Shown: one piece after another, positions 8,603 to 15,956 of the stretch
How positions within the stretch are numbered: the stretch's first letter is position 1
How the letters are laid out: every line of letters begins with the position of its first letter
Assembly: GCA_017434855.1 (NCBI GenBank)
Contig: JAFRUA010000028.1
Location: forward strand, 1-64,000
Source of the DNA: Clostridia bacterium
GTDB taxonomy: Bacteria; Bacillota; Clostridia; Oscillospirales; Acutalibacteraceae
Length of the DNA stretch: 64,000 bases
Reading direction: 5' to 3'
The notes under the pieces: model-generated
Database searches by the model: none
Seen by the model: only the letters and a program-made list of their open reading frames with translations
What the model was told of the DNA's origin: nothing
Position numbers and translations under genes: made by a program

Positions 8603-9625
8603 TTAAAACTGATTGAGAAAACGAACGTCGTTTTCATAAAGCAGACGCATATCGTCAATGTTGAAGCGGAACATGACCAGGCGTTCCAGACCGATGCCGA
8701 ACGCAAAACCGCTGTAGACGTCCGGATCGACGCCGCAGTTTTTCAGCACCTTCGGGTGGACCATGCCGCCGCCGAGGATCTCGATCCAGCCCTCGCCCTT
8801 GCACATCGGGCAGCCTTTGCCGCCGCAGTTGAAGCAGGACACGTCGATCTCGCACGACGGTTCGGTGAACGGGAAGTGGTGCGGCCGCAGACGGATCTTG
8901 GTGTCTTCGCCGTACAGACTCTTTGCGAAAGATTCCAGATTGCCCTTCAGGTCGGCCATCGTAATGCCCTTGTCCACCACAAGGCCCTCGATCTGATGAA
9001 AGATCGGGGAATGCGTGGCGTCCACAGCGTCGGAACGATAGACGCGGCCGGGCGCGATGACGCGGATGGGCGGCTTTTGCTTTTCCATCACGCGGATCTG
9101 GCAGGGCGACGTCTGGGTGCGCAGCAGCATGTTTTCGGTGATATAAAAGGTATCCTGCGTGTCGCGGGCCGGGTGCTCCTTCGGAATGTTGAGCGCTTCA
9201 AAGTTATAATAGTCCCATTCGACCTCCGGGCCGCTGGCGACGTTGAAGCCCATGCCGAAAAAGATCTCTTTCACTTCGTCCAGTACGATGGACAGCGGGT
9301 GCTTGTGCCCCTGCGGCATCGGCTTTGCCGGCATGGTGACGTCGATCGTTTCGCTCTTCAGCTTTTCTTCCAGCATTTTTTCTTTGATCGCTTCCACATC
9401 CGCAGCAATGTGCGCTTCGATGTCGGCGCGGATCTCATTGGCAAGCTGGCCGATCACGGGGCGTTCTTCGGCAGACAGCTTTCCCATTTGCTTCAGGATG
9501 GCGGTCAGCTCGCCCTTTTTGCCAAGATACTTGACCCGGGCGGCGTCCAGGTCCTGCAGCGTCTGCGCCGACGCCAAAACACTTTTGGCCTTTGCGCGGA
9601 TCGCTTCCAATTGGTCTTTCATCAT
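8603..9625 (-). CDS. pheS: Phenylalanyl-tRNA synthetase alpha subunit
   Basis: Catalytic subunit of the enzyme. After an N-terminal coiled coil the class II core follows, with motif 3 in [13 protein letters not shown] near the C-terminus. A Cys-rich insert ([17 protein letters not shown]) just before the core end is common in Firmicute PheS. I start at ATG 9625 ([10 protein letters not shown]); the next codon is also ATG. The longer open frame upstream is the T-box leader and is not coding. Product 340 residues, the family norm. Confidence 0.97.
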   Translation of the reverse strand: MMKDQLEAIRAKAKSVLASAQTLQDLDAARVKYLGKKGELTAILKQMGKLSAEERPVIGQLANEIRADIEAHIAADVEAIKEKMLEEKLKSETIDVTMPAKPMPQGHKHPLSIVLDEVKEIFFGMGFNVASGPEVEWDYYNFEALNIPKEHPARDTQDTFYITENMLLRTQTSPCQIRVMEKQKPPIRVIAPGRVYRSDAVDATHSPIFHQIEGLVVDKGITMADLKGNLESFAKSLYGEDTKIRLRPHHFPFTEPSCEIDVSCFNCGGKGCPMCKGEGWIEILGGGMVHPKVLKNCGVDPDVYSGFAFGIGLERLVMFRFNIDDMRLLYENDVRFLNQF

Positions 9626-9683
9626 AATGCTATGATCCTTCCTTTCACGGATTTGTTGATACACCTTTTTCGGACGGTACAAA

Positions 9684-9951
9684 TAAAAAGCTCCGTCCCC
9701 TGTCATAGGGACGAAGCGAACTCCGCGGTACCACCCTGATTCCCGCAGCATGCGGGCGCTCACGCGGGCACAGGACCCGCCTGTTCTGTAACGGGAACCC
9801 CCGTCCGCACCTACTGCATGGCCCGTGGCCCGTTCAGCGCGGCCGCTCCAAAGTGAACTTCGGCAAAGGGACACTGGTGTTTCGGCTCACAGCCAACGCC
9901 GAAACTCTCTGGAACCGTCCGGTTGCCTACTCTCTTTTTCATCGCGTTATC
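9684..9951 (-). ncRNA. T-box leader of pheST, Phe-specific
   Basis: The complement of 9723-9737 reads AGGGTGGTACCGCGG, the T-box sequence that pairs with the free acceptor end of uncharged tRNA. Downstream on the minus strand GCTTCGTCCC (9717-9708) and GGGACGGAGC (9699-9690) form the terminator, followed by U-rich sequence. At the 5' end are the AGAGAG and GGCUGUGAGCC parts of Stem I. The specifier codon is best read as UUC (9857-9855), within GAAGUUCAC, matching tRNA-Phe. Known mechanism: uncharged tRNA-Phe stabilises the antiterminator and allows pheST expression. Confidence 0.95.
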
Positions 9952-9958
9952 GCGTAAT

Positions 9959-9987
9959 ATTGTAGCACAGGTTTCGACGTTTTGCAA
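9959..9987 (-). promoter_or_regulatory. pheST promoter
   Basis: On the minus strand TTGCAA (9987-9982), 17 bases, TACAAT (9964-9959). The start lies just before the T-box Stem I. Confidence 0.8.
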
Positions 9988-10012
9988 GAGGAAAATAAAA
10001 ATAATTCAGATC

Positions 10013-10047
10013 AAAAAGAAAAAAGGGACGCGCGTGCATCCCCTTTT
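10013..10047 (-). terminator. Terminator of the DUF2804 gene
   Basis: On the minus strand AAAAGGGG (10047-10040) pairs with CCCTTTT (10027-10021) through a stem extended by AUGC/GCGU, then a T-rich run. Confidence 0.7.
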
Positions 10048-10062
10048 GAAAAAACACATGAT

Positions 10063-11136
10063 TTACCAGCGGTTCTCCACATATTCGCAGAACGCGTACA
10101 TGTCCTTGATTTCAAGCACCGTGCCGTCATCCAGCGTGGCCGTGCCGCTCCACAGGCCGTGCACCTGATGGCTGTGCATGCGCATGACGCCGATGTTCAG
10201 GTCGCTGTGATGGTCAAAGAACGGCTTCATGGTCAGGTTGAAGCGTCCGTCCTCAGAGACAAACTCCCACGGCTCCATGTATTTGTCCGGCTTCGGGAAG
10301 GTCTTGACGTCCACCGCGCCGAACTTGTGCGCCTTGCCGTCATAGAACATGCACGTTTCGGTCGCGTTGCTTTCGTCGCCGATGCCCCAGGTGATTTCAA
10401 ACCCGAACATGTGCTTTTTGCCGTCGGCATCCGTGAGGTACGTCGCGCCGCTGCCCCAGTACCACACCAGGCTGTAGGGCGTGCAGACACGGCCCCAGTC
10501 CAGCGAACAGAAGGTGTTGTCTTTGCTGAATTCGCAAACTTCGCCGCCGTATTTGAAGGTGCCTTCGCACGGCAGACAGAGCTGCTTGGTGGTCATGAAG
10601 TACCGATCCGGAAAGCCCTTGAACGGCAGGACCGTCGTGATGTTTTCAAGCCCCGGCAGAATGTCCATCTGGAAGCTGCATTCCACGTCGCCCATCTTGA
10701 ACCAGAGCGTGCGCTCGGTCTCTTTGGTGTCAAACACAAAGTCTGCCTTGCCGATCGTCATCTTGACGGTGTTGGGCACGTCGCCCTTCGGCGGAAGCAC
10801 GTATTTGTCTTTGCCGCCCAGGAACGGAGACATCACGGATTTGACGATCTTGCCGTCGCGCAGGTCCACCAGCACCGCAGAGACATAGCCGCCCAGCGAG
10901 ATGTTGGCAAAGCTGATCTGCGCCATGAAGTAGCCGTTGGAGATCTGATAGAAATCCCATTCCTTGCGGCGCATGACCTTTTTGACGTCATAGCGGTTGT
11001 AATCGAACACATTGCGGCGCGCCCAGCCCTTTGCCAGCAGCGTGCCGTCCTTTGCCAGCAGCGGCGTGGGCTCGGTATATTCCGTCTGTTTGCTCTTGTA
11101 GTCCGCTTCCTGCCAGCCGATGTAAGTTTTTTTCAT
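10063..11136 (-). CDS. DUF2804 family protein
   Basis: A 357-residue soluble protein whose whole length matches what I know of the DUF2804 family, proteins found across bacteria without an established activity. Recognisable stretches are WARRNVFDYNR near the N-terminus, SLGGYVSAVLVDL, CSLDWGRVCTPYSLVWYWG and GDESNATETC. There is no signal peptide or membrane segment. The predicted fold is beta-rich and lipid- or carotenoid-related roles have been suggested for relatives, but nothing here proves a function. A GGGGAAG site precedes the ATG. It is about 100 bases downstream of the MreB-like gene and ends in a terminator. Confidence 0.8.
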   Translation of the reverse strand: MKKTYIGWQEADYKSKQTEYTEPTPLLAKDGTLLAKGWARRNVFDYNRYDVKKVMRRKEWDFYQISNGYFMAQISFANISLGGYVSAVLVDLRDGKIVKSVMSPFLGGKDKYVLPPKGDVPNTVKMTIGKADFVFDTKETERTLWFKMGDVECSFQMDILPGLENITTVLPFKGFPDRYFMTTKQLCLPCEGTFKYGGEVCEFSKDNTFCSLDWGRVCTPYSLVWYWGSGATYLTDADGKKHMFGFEITWGIGDESNATETCMFYDGKAHKFGAVDVKTFPKPDKYMEPWEFVSEDGRFNLTMKPFFDHHSDLNIGVMRMHSHQVHGLWSGTATLDDGTVLEIKDMYAFCEYVENRW

Positions 11137-11232
11137 TGTCAGCTTCCCCCTAAATAATTAAGATTACTTGTATATTTTACCATAGTTTTCAGCAAAAAGA
11201 AAGAGGATTTTGCAATTTTTACAGAGAAATCA

Positions 11233-12270
11233 TCAACGGCCCGTTTCATATTGCCCGATGCTTTTCAGGCGGAACAGATAGCCGTGATCCTCCAGCGTGC
11301 GCATAGACCCCAACGCAAGTCCCGCACCTTTTGCGGCGCAGTGCTCCCCGTCAAAAACGGTGCGCGCTTTGATCTTCAGCCGCGCTTCGATCGCATCGGC
11401 CAGGCCGTGCAGCAGCGAACCGCCGCCGGTCAGGGTGATCCCCTCGCTGCAAACATCGGTATAAAGCTCCGGCGGCGTCTGTTCCAGCACCGCAAGGATG
11501 CCGTCGGTCAGCGCCGTGACCGGTTCGCGCAGCGCTTTGCAGATTTCGGTCGACGTCACTGTTTTGGATTCCGGCGCGCCGGTAACGGCGTTCTTTCCGT
11601 TGACCAGCAGCTCCACCTCTTCACTGCGCGGCACGGCGCAGCCGAGGATCTTTTTGATCCGCTCTGCCGTGGGCAGGCCGACCAGAAAACCGCGCTCCCA
11701 GCGCAGATAGGATTGGATGGCCTCGTCCATCGCCTCGCCCGCCGTGCGCAGCGCCGTGGAATACGCCACGGTACCCATGGTGATCAGCGAAACATCTGCC
11801 GTGCCGGCGCCGATGTCGATCATCATCACACCGTGGGGTTCGTCGATCCCGATGCCCGCGCCCAATGCGGCGGCGATCGTGGCGTCCAGCAAACAGACCT
11901 TGCCGGCGCCGCTTTGCACCGCAACCTTCAGGATCGTCCGTTTTTCCAGCATGGTCAAAGAATCGGGCACCGTGATCACCACATTGGGGCGAAAAACGCT
12001 TTTGCCGCAAACCGTTTCAATCGTCAGTGACAAAATCTTTTGCATCACGGAAAAGTCAGAGATCACGCCGTTTTGCATCGGGCGGCACAATTCCAGCGTG
12101 TCGGGCGCACGGTCCAGCAGCGCATAGGCCTCGTCGCCGACCAGAAGCAGCTCGTGCGTGCGCGTGTCAAACGCCGCGGCGTTTTTTTCATGCAGCACGA
12201 TCCCTTTGCCCTCCACAAACACGGTCACGTTTGCGGTGCCGAGGTCGATCCCGACATTTTTGATCGGCAT
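11233..12270 (-). CDS. MreB/Mbl-like actin homologue, divergent
   Basis: A 345-residue bacterial actin. Phosphate-binding motifs IDLGTANVTV (N-terminus) and MIDIGAGTADVSLI are present, and LTGGGSLLHGLADAI matches the adenosine motif. Against classic MreB, the highly conserved EEP segment before AAAIGAG is replaced by LDAT (LLDATIAAALGAG), and DIGGGTTE has become DIGAGTAD. The loss of EEP may affect ATP hydrolysis, so this could be an accessory paralogue, not the main elongasome MreB. No mreC or mreD follows. It has its own consensus promoter and a GGAGG site. Cell-shape role is the likely one but not shown. Confidence 0.85.
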   Translation of the reverse strand: MPIKNVGIDLGTANVTVFVEGKGIVLHEKNAAAFDTRTHELLLVGDEAYALLDRAPDTLELCRPMQNGVISDFSVMQKILSLTIETVCGKSVFRPNVVITVPDSLTMLEKRTILKVAVQSGAGKVCLLDATIAAALGAGIGIDEPHGVMMIDIGAGTADVSLITMGTVAYSTALRTAGEAMDEAIQSYLRWERGFLVGLPTAERIKKILGCAVPRSEEVELLVNGKNAVTGAPESKTVTSTEICKALREPVTALTDGILAVLEQTPPELYTDVCSEGITLTGGGSLLHGLADAIEARLKIKARTVFDGEHCAAKGAGLALGSMRTLEDHGYLFRLKSIGQYETGR

Positions 12271-12304
12271 GGAAACGCCTCCTTCCCTGTGATGTTCCCT
12301 TCAC

Positions 12305-12333
12305 ATTCTACTGTTTTCGCGCGGATTTGTCAA
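12305..12333 (-). promoter_or_regulatory. Promoter of the MreB-like gene
   Basis: On the minus strand TTGACA (12333-12328), 17 bases, TAGAAT (12310-12305). It lies immediately after the comFC stop codon. Confidence 0.8.
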
Positions 12334-12337
12334 GCTG

Positions 12338-13042
12338 TCAAAGCAACGGATTTCCAACGTCATATTCCGTCACGGCGCAGCACAGGCAAAACACATCCGC
12401 TGCGCCGGCGGCCATCAGCGTCGTTTCACACTCCCACAGCGTGCTGCCCGTGGTCTTGATGTCGTCGCAAAGCAGCACGGTTTTACCTTGTATCTGTGCG
12501 CCGGGCGCCGGTGAAAATGCACCGCGCAGGTTTTCAAGCCGCTGCTGCGCGTTCAGCGACCGCTGGTGCTCGGTCTCTGTTCCTTTTTGCAGCAGCGGCG
12601 CCACCGGCAGCAAAAGCAACTGCCCCACCTGCTGCGCCAAAAGCGCGCCCTGATTGTAGCCGCGTTCGCGTTGTGCGGCCCGGGTCATCGGCACAAAGGT
12701 CACGACGTCGATCTCCGCCTGCGGGAACCGTTCCGCAAAACGAAGCGCCATCTGTGCGCCCAGTGGCTTTGCGAGTTGTTTCTCGCCCTGCAGTTTCAAT
12801 GACAACAACTGTGCGCGTATCAGGTCGGCATAGACAAACGGCGCCGTGATGTGCCGCAGTGTGCGGTTGGTCGGCTCCTCACAGGTGCAGCGGTCCTGCG
12901 GCGCTCCGCAATGCTCACAGGCGCCCGCCGGCAGACGGCATACCTGCTGCTTGGTACAGCCGCAAACCGCTTTTGCAAACGGAATGATCTCGCCGCACAC
13001 CGGGCAGCGGCGCGGATATAACAGGTCCAGCAGCCGGCTCAT
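12338..13042 (-). CDS. comFC: ComF family phosphoribosyltransferase-like protein
   Basis: A 234-residue protein with an N-terminal zinc finger (CPVCGEIIPF, then CEHCGAPQDRCTC) and a C-terminal phosphoribosyltransferase fold with the PRPP loop VLLCDDIKTTGSTL. Members of this family act in DNA uptake during transformation (ComFC) or related DNA metabolism (GntX-like). Its start codon overlaps the recD2 stop by four bases (ATGA), so translation is coupled with that helicase, a link that fits DNA processing. No comFA lies nearby. Competence itself cannot be inferred from this gene alone. Confidence 0.9.
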   Translation of the reverse strand: MSRLLDLLYPRRCPVCGEIIPFAKAVCGCTKQQVCRLPAGACEHCGAPQDRCTCEEPTNRTLRHITAPFVYADLIRAQLLSLKLQGEKQLAKPLGAQMALRFAERFPQAEIDVVTFVPMTRAAQRERGYNQGALLAQQVGQLLLLPVAPLLQKGTETEHQRSLNAQQRLENLRGAFSPAPGAQIQGKTVLLCDDIKTTGSTLWECETTLMAAGAADVFCLCCAVTEYDVGNPLL

Positions 13043-15243
13043 GCGTCACCCTCCCGCAGCAAAAAGTGCTTCAGGGCCGAATACCGCCGCATCTTTTTAT
13101 CGTTTTCCACCATCTGCATCACCACGGCCGGCGACCCGACCAGGATCATCCGGTTCTTTGCCCGCGTCACGGCGGTATACAGCAGGTTTCGATAACACAA
13201 CTGCGGCGCCACCGGGCAAACGGGAAGGATGACCGCCTCAAACTCGCAGCCCTGGCTTTTGTGCACCGTAACGGCATAGGCGTGCTCCAGTTCTTTCACA
13301 CTGTCAAAGGGATAGATGGCCACGCGGTCGTCAAAAAAGATTTTCATTGTTTTGCTGCTTTCATGCACCGAAAGGATCGTGCCGATGTCGCCGTTGAAAA
13401 CACCCTCGCCGGTTGCGCCGTCTTTGGTCCAGACGATGTCATAATTGTTTTTGGTCTGCATCACCTTGTCACCGACGCGAAACACCCGGCCGCCCGACGC
13501 AAGCTCTGCCTTGTCTTTTTCGGGCGGATTGAGCTTTTGCTGAAGCACGCGGTTCAGATTCACCGTGCCGGCCTCCCCTTTTCGGGACGGGCAGACGATT
13601 TGAATGTCGCTTTTCGGGTCATACCCATATGCCTTCGGCAGTCGGTTGACGCAAAGGTCCACCACCGTTGCCGCCGCGGACGCCACGGTTTCACGCTGCA
13701 AAAAGAAGAAGTCGCAGTCTGTGCGGTCCAGCACCGGCAGCTCGCCGTTCACGATGCGGTGGGCGTTGGTGACAATCAGGCTTTCCATCGCCTGACGAAA
13801 GACCTCCGTCAGCGCCACCACGGGCAGAAGGTCAGACGCAATGATGTCCTGCAGCACGTTCCCCGCGCCGACCGGCGGCAACTGGTCGCTGTCGCCGACC
13901 ATGATCAGGCGGCAGCCCAGCGGCAGCGCGTCAAGCAGTCCCCAAAAGAGCTGCACGTCCACCATGGACAGTTCATCCACGATCACGGCGTCGCACTGCA
14001 GCGGGTTTTCCATATTCCGCGCAAAGGTGTTCCGGTCGTTGTCGCGTACCACGGCCTCCAGCAGTCGGTGCAGCGTTTTGGCCTCGCGGCCGGTGACGTC
14101 GCTCATGCGCTTGGCTGCGCGGCCGGTGGGGGCGGCCAGCAGGACCTTCAGCCCCTGCGCTTCATACAGATCCAGAATCCCGTTGAGCGTCGTGGTCTTT
14201 CCGGTGCCGGGGCCGCCGGTCAAAACAAGCAGCCCCTTTTGCGCCGCGGTCAAAATCGCCCGGCGCTGCTTTTCTTCAAAACGGATCCCCTGCCGCAGCT
14301 CGATTTCGTCAATGTCCGCTTCGGCCGACCGGCCCTGCGGCGGCGGAAATTTCAGCATCACGCGGATGCGGTCCGCGATATTCTTTTCCGCAAGATAGAT
14401 GTACGGCAAGAACAAAAAGGCGCGGCCGTCGATTGGTTCTTCCATCAGCTCTTTGTCTTCGATCAAATCGTCGATGATGCGTTCCGCTTCATCCGCCGCA
14501 ACGTCCAAAAGGTCGCAGGCGGGCGGAATGATCTTTTCCCGCGGCAGGCAGGTGTGCCCGTTCATCAGGTTGTGCGAAATGATGTGGATCACGCCGGCGC
14601 GCTCACGAAACACCGGGTTCACCGGCTGCGGCAGCGACGAGGCGATCTCGTCCGCGCGCACAAAGCCGATCCCGATGCCGCGATGACACAGGCAATACGG
14701 GTTTTCGGTCACGCGCTCCACCACGTTCCCGCCCAGCACTTTATAGGCGCTCAGGCACTCCGACGGCGTCATGCCGTACTTTTCCAGATAGATCATGATC
14801 TCGCGCACAGCAAACTGCTTTTGAAAGCTCTCGCCGATCTGACGCGCCTTGTCCGCCGAAATGCCCTTGATCTGCGCAAGCGCCATCGGGTCGTGCTCCA
14901 TGATCTCAAAGGTCTGCTCGCCAAAGCGGTTCACGATCTTTTCCGCCGTGGCGGGGCCGATCCCCTTGACGGTACCGCCGGAAAGATAGCGCAGCATGTC
15001 GGCCGCCGTTTTGGGCAGCCGGCGCTCAAAGGCGTCCGCCTTGAACTGCGTGCCAAAGGTGGGGTGCCTGACCCAGCCGCCCTTCAGCGTCAGCTCTTCG
15101 CCCGGGTCCACCAGCGACAGCAGGCCCACGACGGTGATGATCTTGCCGTCGCAGCTGAAATCCAGCACGCTGTAGCCGTTTTCCGGATTGCGATAGATGA
15201 TGCCCTCCACATATCCGGTGATGACGGTCTCTTCCGTTTCCAC
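13039..15243 (-). CDS. recD2: RecD2-type SF1B DNA helicase
   Basis: A 734-residue 5'-3' DNA helicase of the RecD2/TraA family, which works without RecBC in Firmicutes. The N-terminal OB and helix-hairpin-helix part is followed by Walker A GGPGTGKTTT (about residue 345), Walker B VDELSMVD, GDSDQLPPVGAG and, near the C-terminus, AVTVHKSQGCEF. I start at GTG 15243: GGGAG lies ten bases upstream, and a consensus promoter at 15284-15312 rules out the longer upstream frame. It forms an operon with comFC. Family roles are mismatch repair and replication-fork maintenance. Confidence 0.95.
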   Translation of the reverse strand: METEETVITGYVEGIIYRNPENGYSVLDFSCDGKIITVVGLLSLVDPGEELTLKGGWVRHPTFGTQFKADAFERRLPKTAADMLRYLSGGTVKGIGPATAEKIVNRFGEQTFEIMEHDPMALAQIKGISADKARQIGESFQKQFAVREIMIYLEKYGMTPSECLSAYKVLGGNVVERVTENPYCLCHRGIGIGFVRADEIASSLPQPVNPVFRERAGVIHIISHNLMNGHTCLPREKIIPPACDLLDVAADEAERIIDDLIEDKELMEEPIDGRAFLFLPYIYLAEKNIADRIRVMLKFPPPQGRSAEADIDEIELRQGIRFEEKQRRAILTAAQKGLLVLTGGPGTGKTTTLNGILDLYEAQGLKVLLAAPTGRAAKRMSDVTGREAKTLHRLLEAVVRDNDRNTFARNMENPLQCDAVIVDELSMVDVQLFWGLLDALPLGCRLIMVGDSDQLPPVGAGNVLQDIIASDLLPVVALTEVFRQAMESLIVTNAHRIVNGELPVLDRTDCDFFFLQRETVASAAATVVDLCVNRLPKAYGYDPKSDIQIVCPSRKGEAGTVNLNRVLQQKLNPPEKDKAELASGGRVFRVGDKVMQTKNNYDIVWTKDGATGEGVFNGDIGTILSVHESSKTMKIFFDDRVAIYPFDSVKELEHAYAVTVHKSQGCEFEAVILPVCPVAPQLCYRNLLYTAVTRAKNRMILVGSPAVVMQMVENDKKMRRYSALKHFLLREGDA

Positions 15244-15283
15244 GCGCCGCTCACTCCCTTCCCGCGCCGATGCATACGCTGGT

Positions 15284-15312
15284 ATTATACACCATTTTTT
15301 GCCCGCTTGCAA
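15284..15312 (-). promoter_or_regulatory. recD2 promoter
   Basis: On the minus strand TTGCAA (15312-15307), 17 bases, TATAAT (15289-15284). Its position decides the recD2 start codon. It sits directly behind the RNase P RNA terminator. Confidence 0.8.
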
Positions 15313-15324
15313 GAACTTTTGTAC

Positions 15325-15355
15325 CAAAAAATCAACCGCCGCAAAAAGCGACGGT
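15325..15355 (-). terminator. Terminator of the RNase P RNA gene
   Basis: On the minus strand ACCGTCGC (15354-15347) pairs with GCGGCGGT (15341-15334, one G-U) around a T-rich loop, followed by a T run. Confidence 0.8.
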
Positions 15356-15360
15356 GAAAA

Positions 15361-15701
15361 CAGAGTGGACCTGTAAGCCGAGTTCTGTCTTTGAAGGCAG
15401 TCATCTATCTAGGCGCGGGGTTGCCCCCGTGCTCAAGCCACCCGTCGGAAATACGCCCAGCGAGCGCGCATTGCTGCTTCCGGTCGGTGTTGCTCCGGGT
15501 AGGGTTTACAGGGCCGCGCAGTCTCCTGCGCGCCGGTGAGCTCTTACCTCGCCTTTCCATCCTTACCGCAAAGCGCGGCGGTTTCTTTCTGTTGCACTTT
15601 CCCTAAGGTCACCCTCGGCGGCCGTTAGCCGTTACCCTGCTGTGGGGAGCTCGGACTTTCCTCGTCACTGCTGTGCCGCGACTGCCCAGTCCACTCTGCT
15701 A
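15361..15701 (-). ncRNA. rnpB: RNase P RNA
   Basis: Catalytic RNA of the tRNA 5'-end maturation enzyme, about 341 bases. On the minus strand it shows the conserved GAGGAAAGTCCGAGCTCC block near the 5' end, GGGTGACC, AGGGAAAGTGCAACAGAAAG in the middle and AACTCGGCTTACAGGTCC at the 3' end. The ends GCAGAGTGGAC and GTCCACTCTG pair to form helix P1. The overall form agrees with the ancestral type A that most Clostridia have. It has its own promoter and terminator. Confidence 0.97.
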
Positions 15702-15703
15702 TT

Positions 15704-15731
15704 ATTGTACTGATTTTTCGGGATTTGTCAA
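15704..15731 (-). promoter_or_regulatory. rnpB promoter
   Basis: On the minus strand TTGACA (15731-15726), 16 bases, TACAAT (15709-15704), placing the start at the 5' end of RNase P RNA. Confidence 0.8.
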
Positions 15732-15744
15732 GCGGAGGAGGAAA

Positions 15745-15793
15745 GGGATTGAGGGGTTAAGGGATTAAGGGATTGAGGATTTGAGGGGTTGAG
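15745..15793. repeat. Short tandem repeat of GGGATTRAG type
   Basis: About six imperfect copies of a 7-9 base unit (gggattgag, gggttaa, gggattaa, gggattgag, gatttgag, gggttgag). No gene covers it. It lies just upstream of the rnpB promoter. Confidence 0.7.
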
Positions 15794-15862
15794 TACGCGC
15801 TGCACACGAGTAGTGAAGGACAGCAACGCCCCGCCGCCCAAAGTGAGCGGCGGGGGAAACGC

Positions 15863-15944
15863 GTAGGGGCGCACCGGCGTGTGCGCCCTTGCCATTTGAT
15901 TCCGCGCGACATAAAAAGGGCGGACACATCGGTCCGCCCCTACG
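15863..15944. repeat. Paired palindromic repeat, one half doubling as a terminator
   Basis: Two palindromes face each other. GTAGGGGCGCAC with GTGCGCCC (15863-15888) and GGGCGGAC with GTCCGCCCCTAC (15917-15944) have outer ends GTAGGGGCG/CGCCCCTAC in inverted orientation. Read on the minus strand the right half is a strong stem followed by TTTTT, so it serves as the terminator of the BspA-like gene. Units of this kind are scattered through many gut Clostridia genomes; that statement is from general knowledge. Confidence 0.7.
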
Positions 15945-15956
15945 AGAAAATGATGG

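Noticed and set aside
9635..9874. A longer pheS start in the upstream open frame
   Set aside because: The region is the T-box leader with its terminator; the homology and length of PheS fit the start at 9625.
11160..11230. Promoter for the DUF2804 gene
   Set aside because: TAAAAT is present on the minus strand, but the -35 match is only three of six bases; co-transcription with the MreB-like gene is equally likely.
15244..15327. A longer recD2 N-terminus
   Set aside because: The extension crosses a TTGCAA-N17-TATAAT promoter, so it would not be transcribed from it; GTG 15243 has a ribosome site.
13066..15357. A 763-codon plus-strand frame opposite recD2
   Set aside because: It is antisense to a helicase with all motifs present and shows no domain; a shadow frame.
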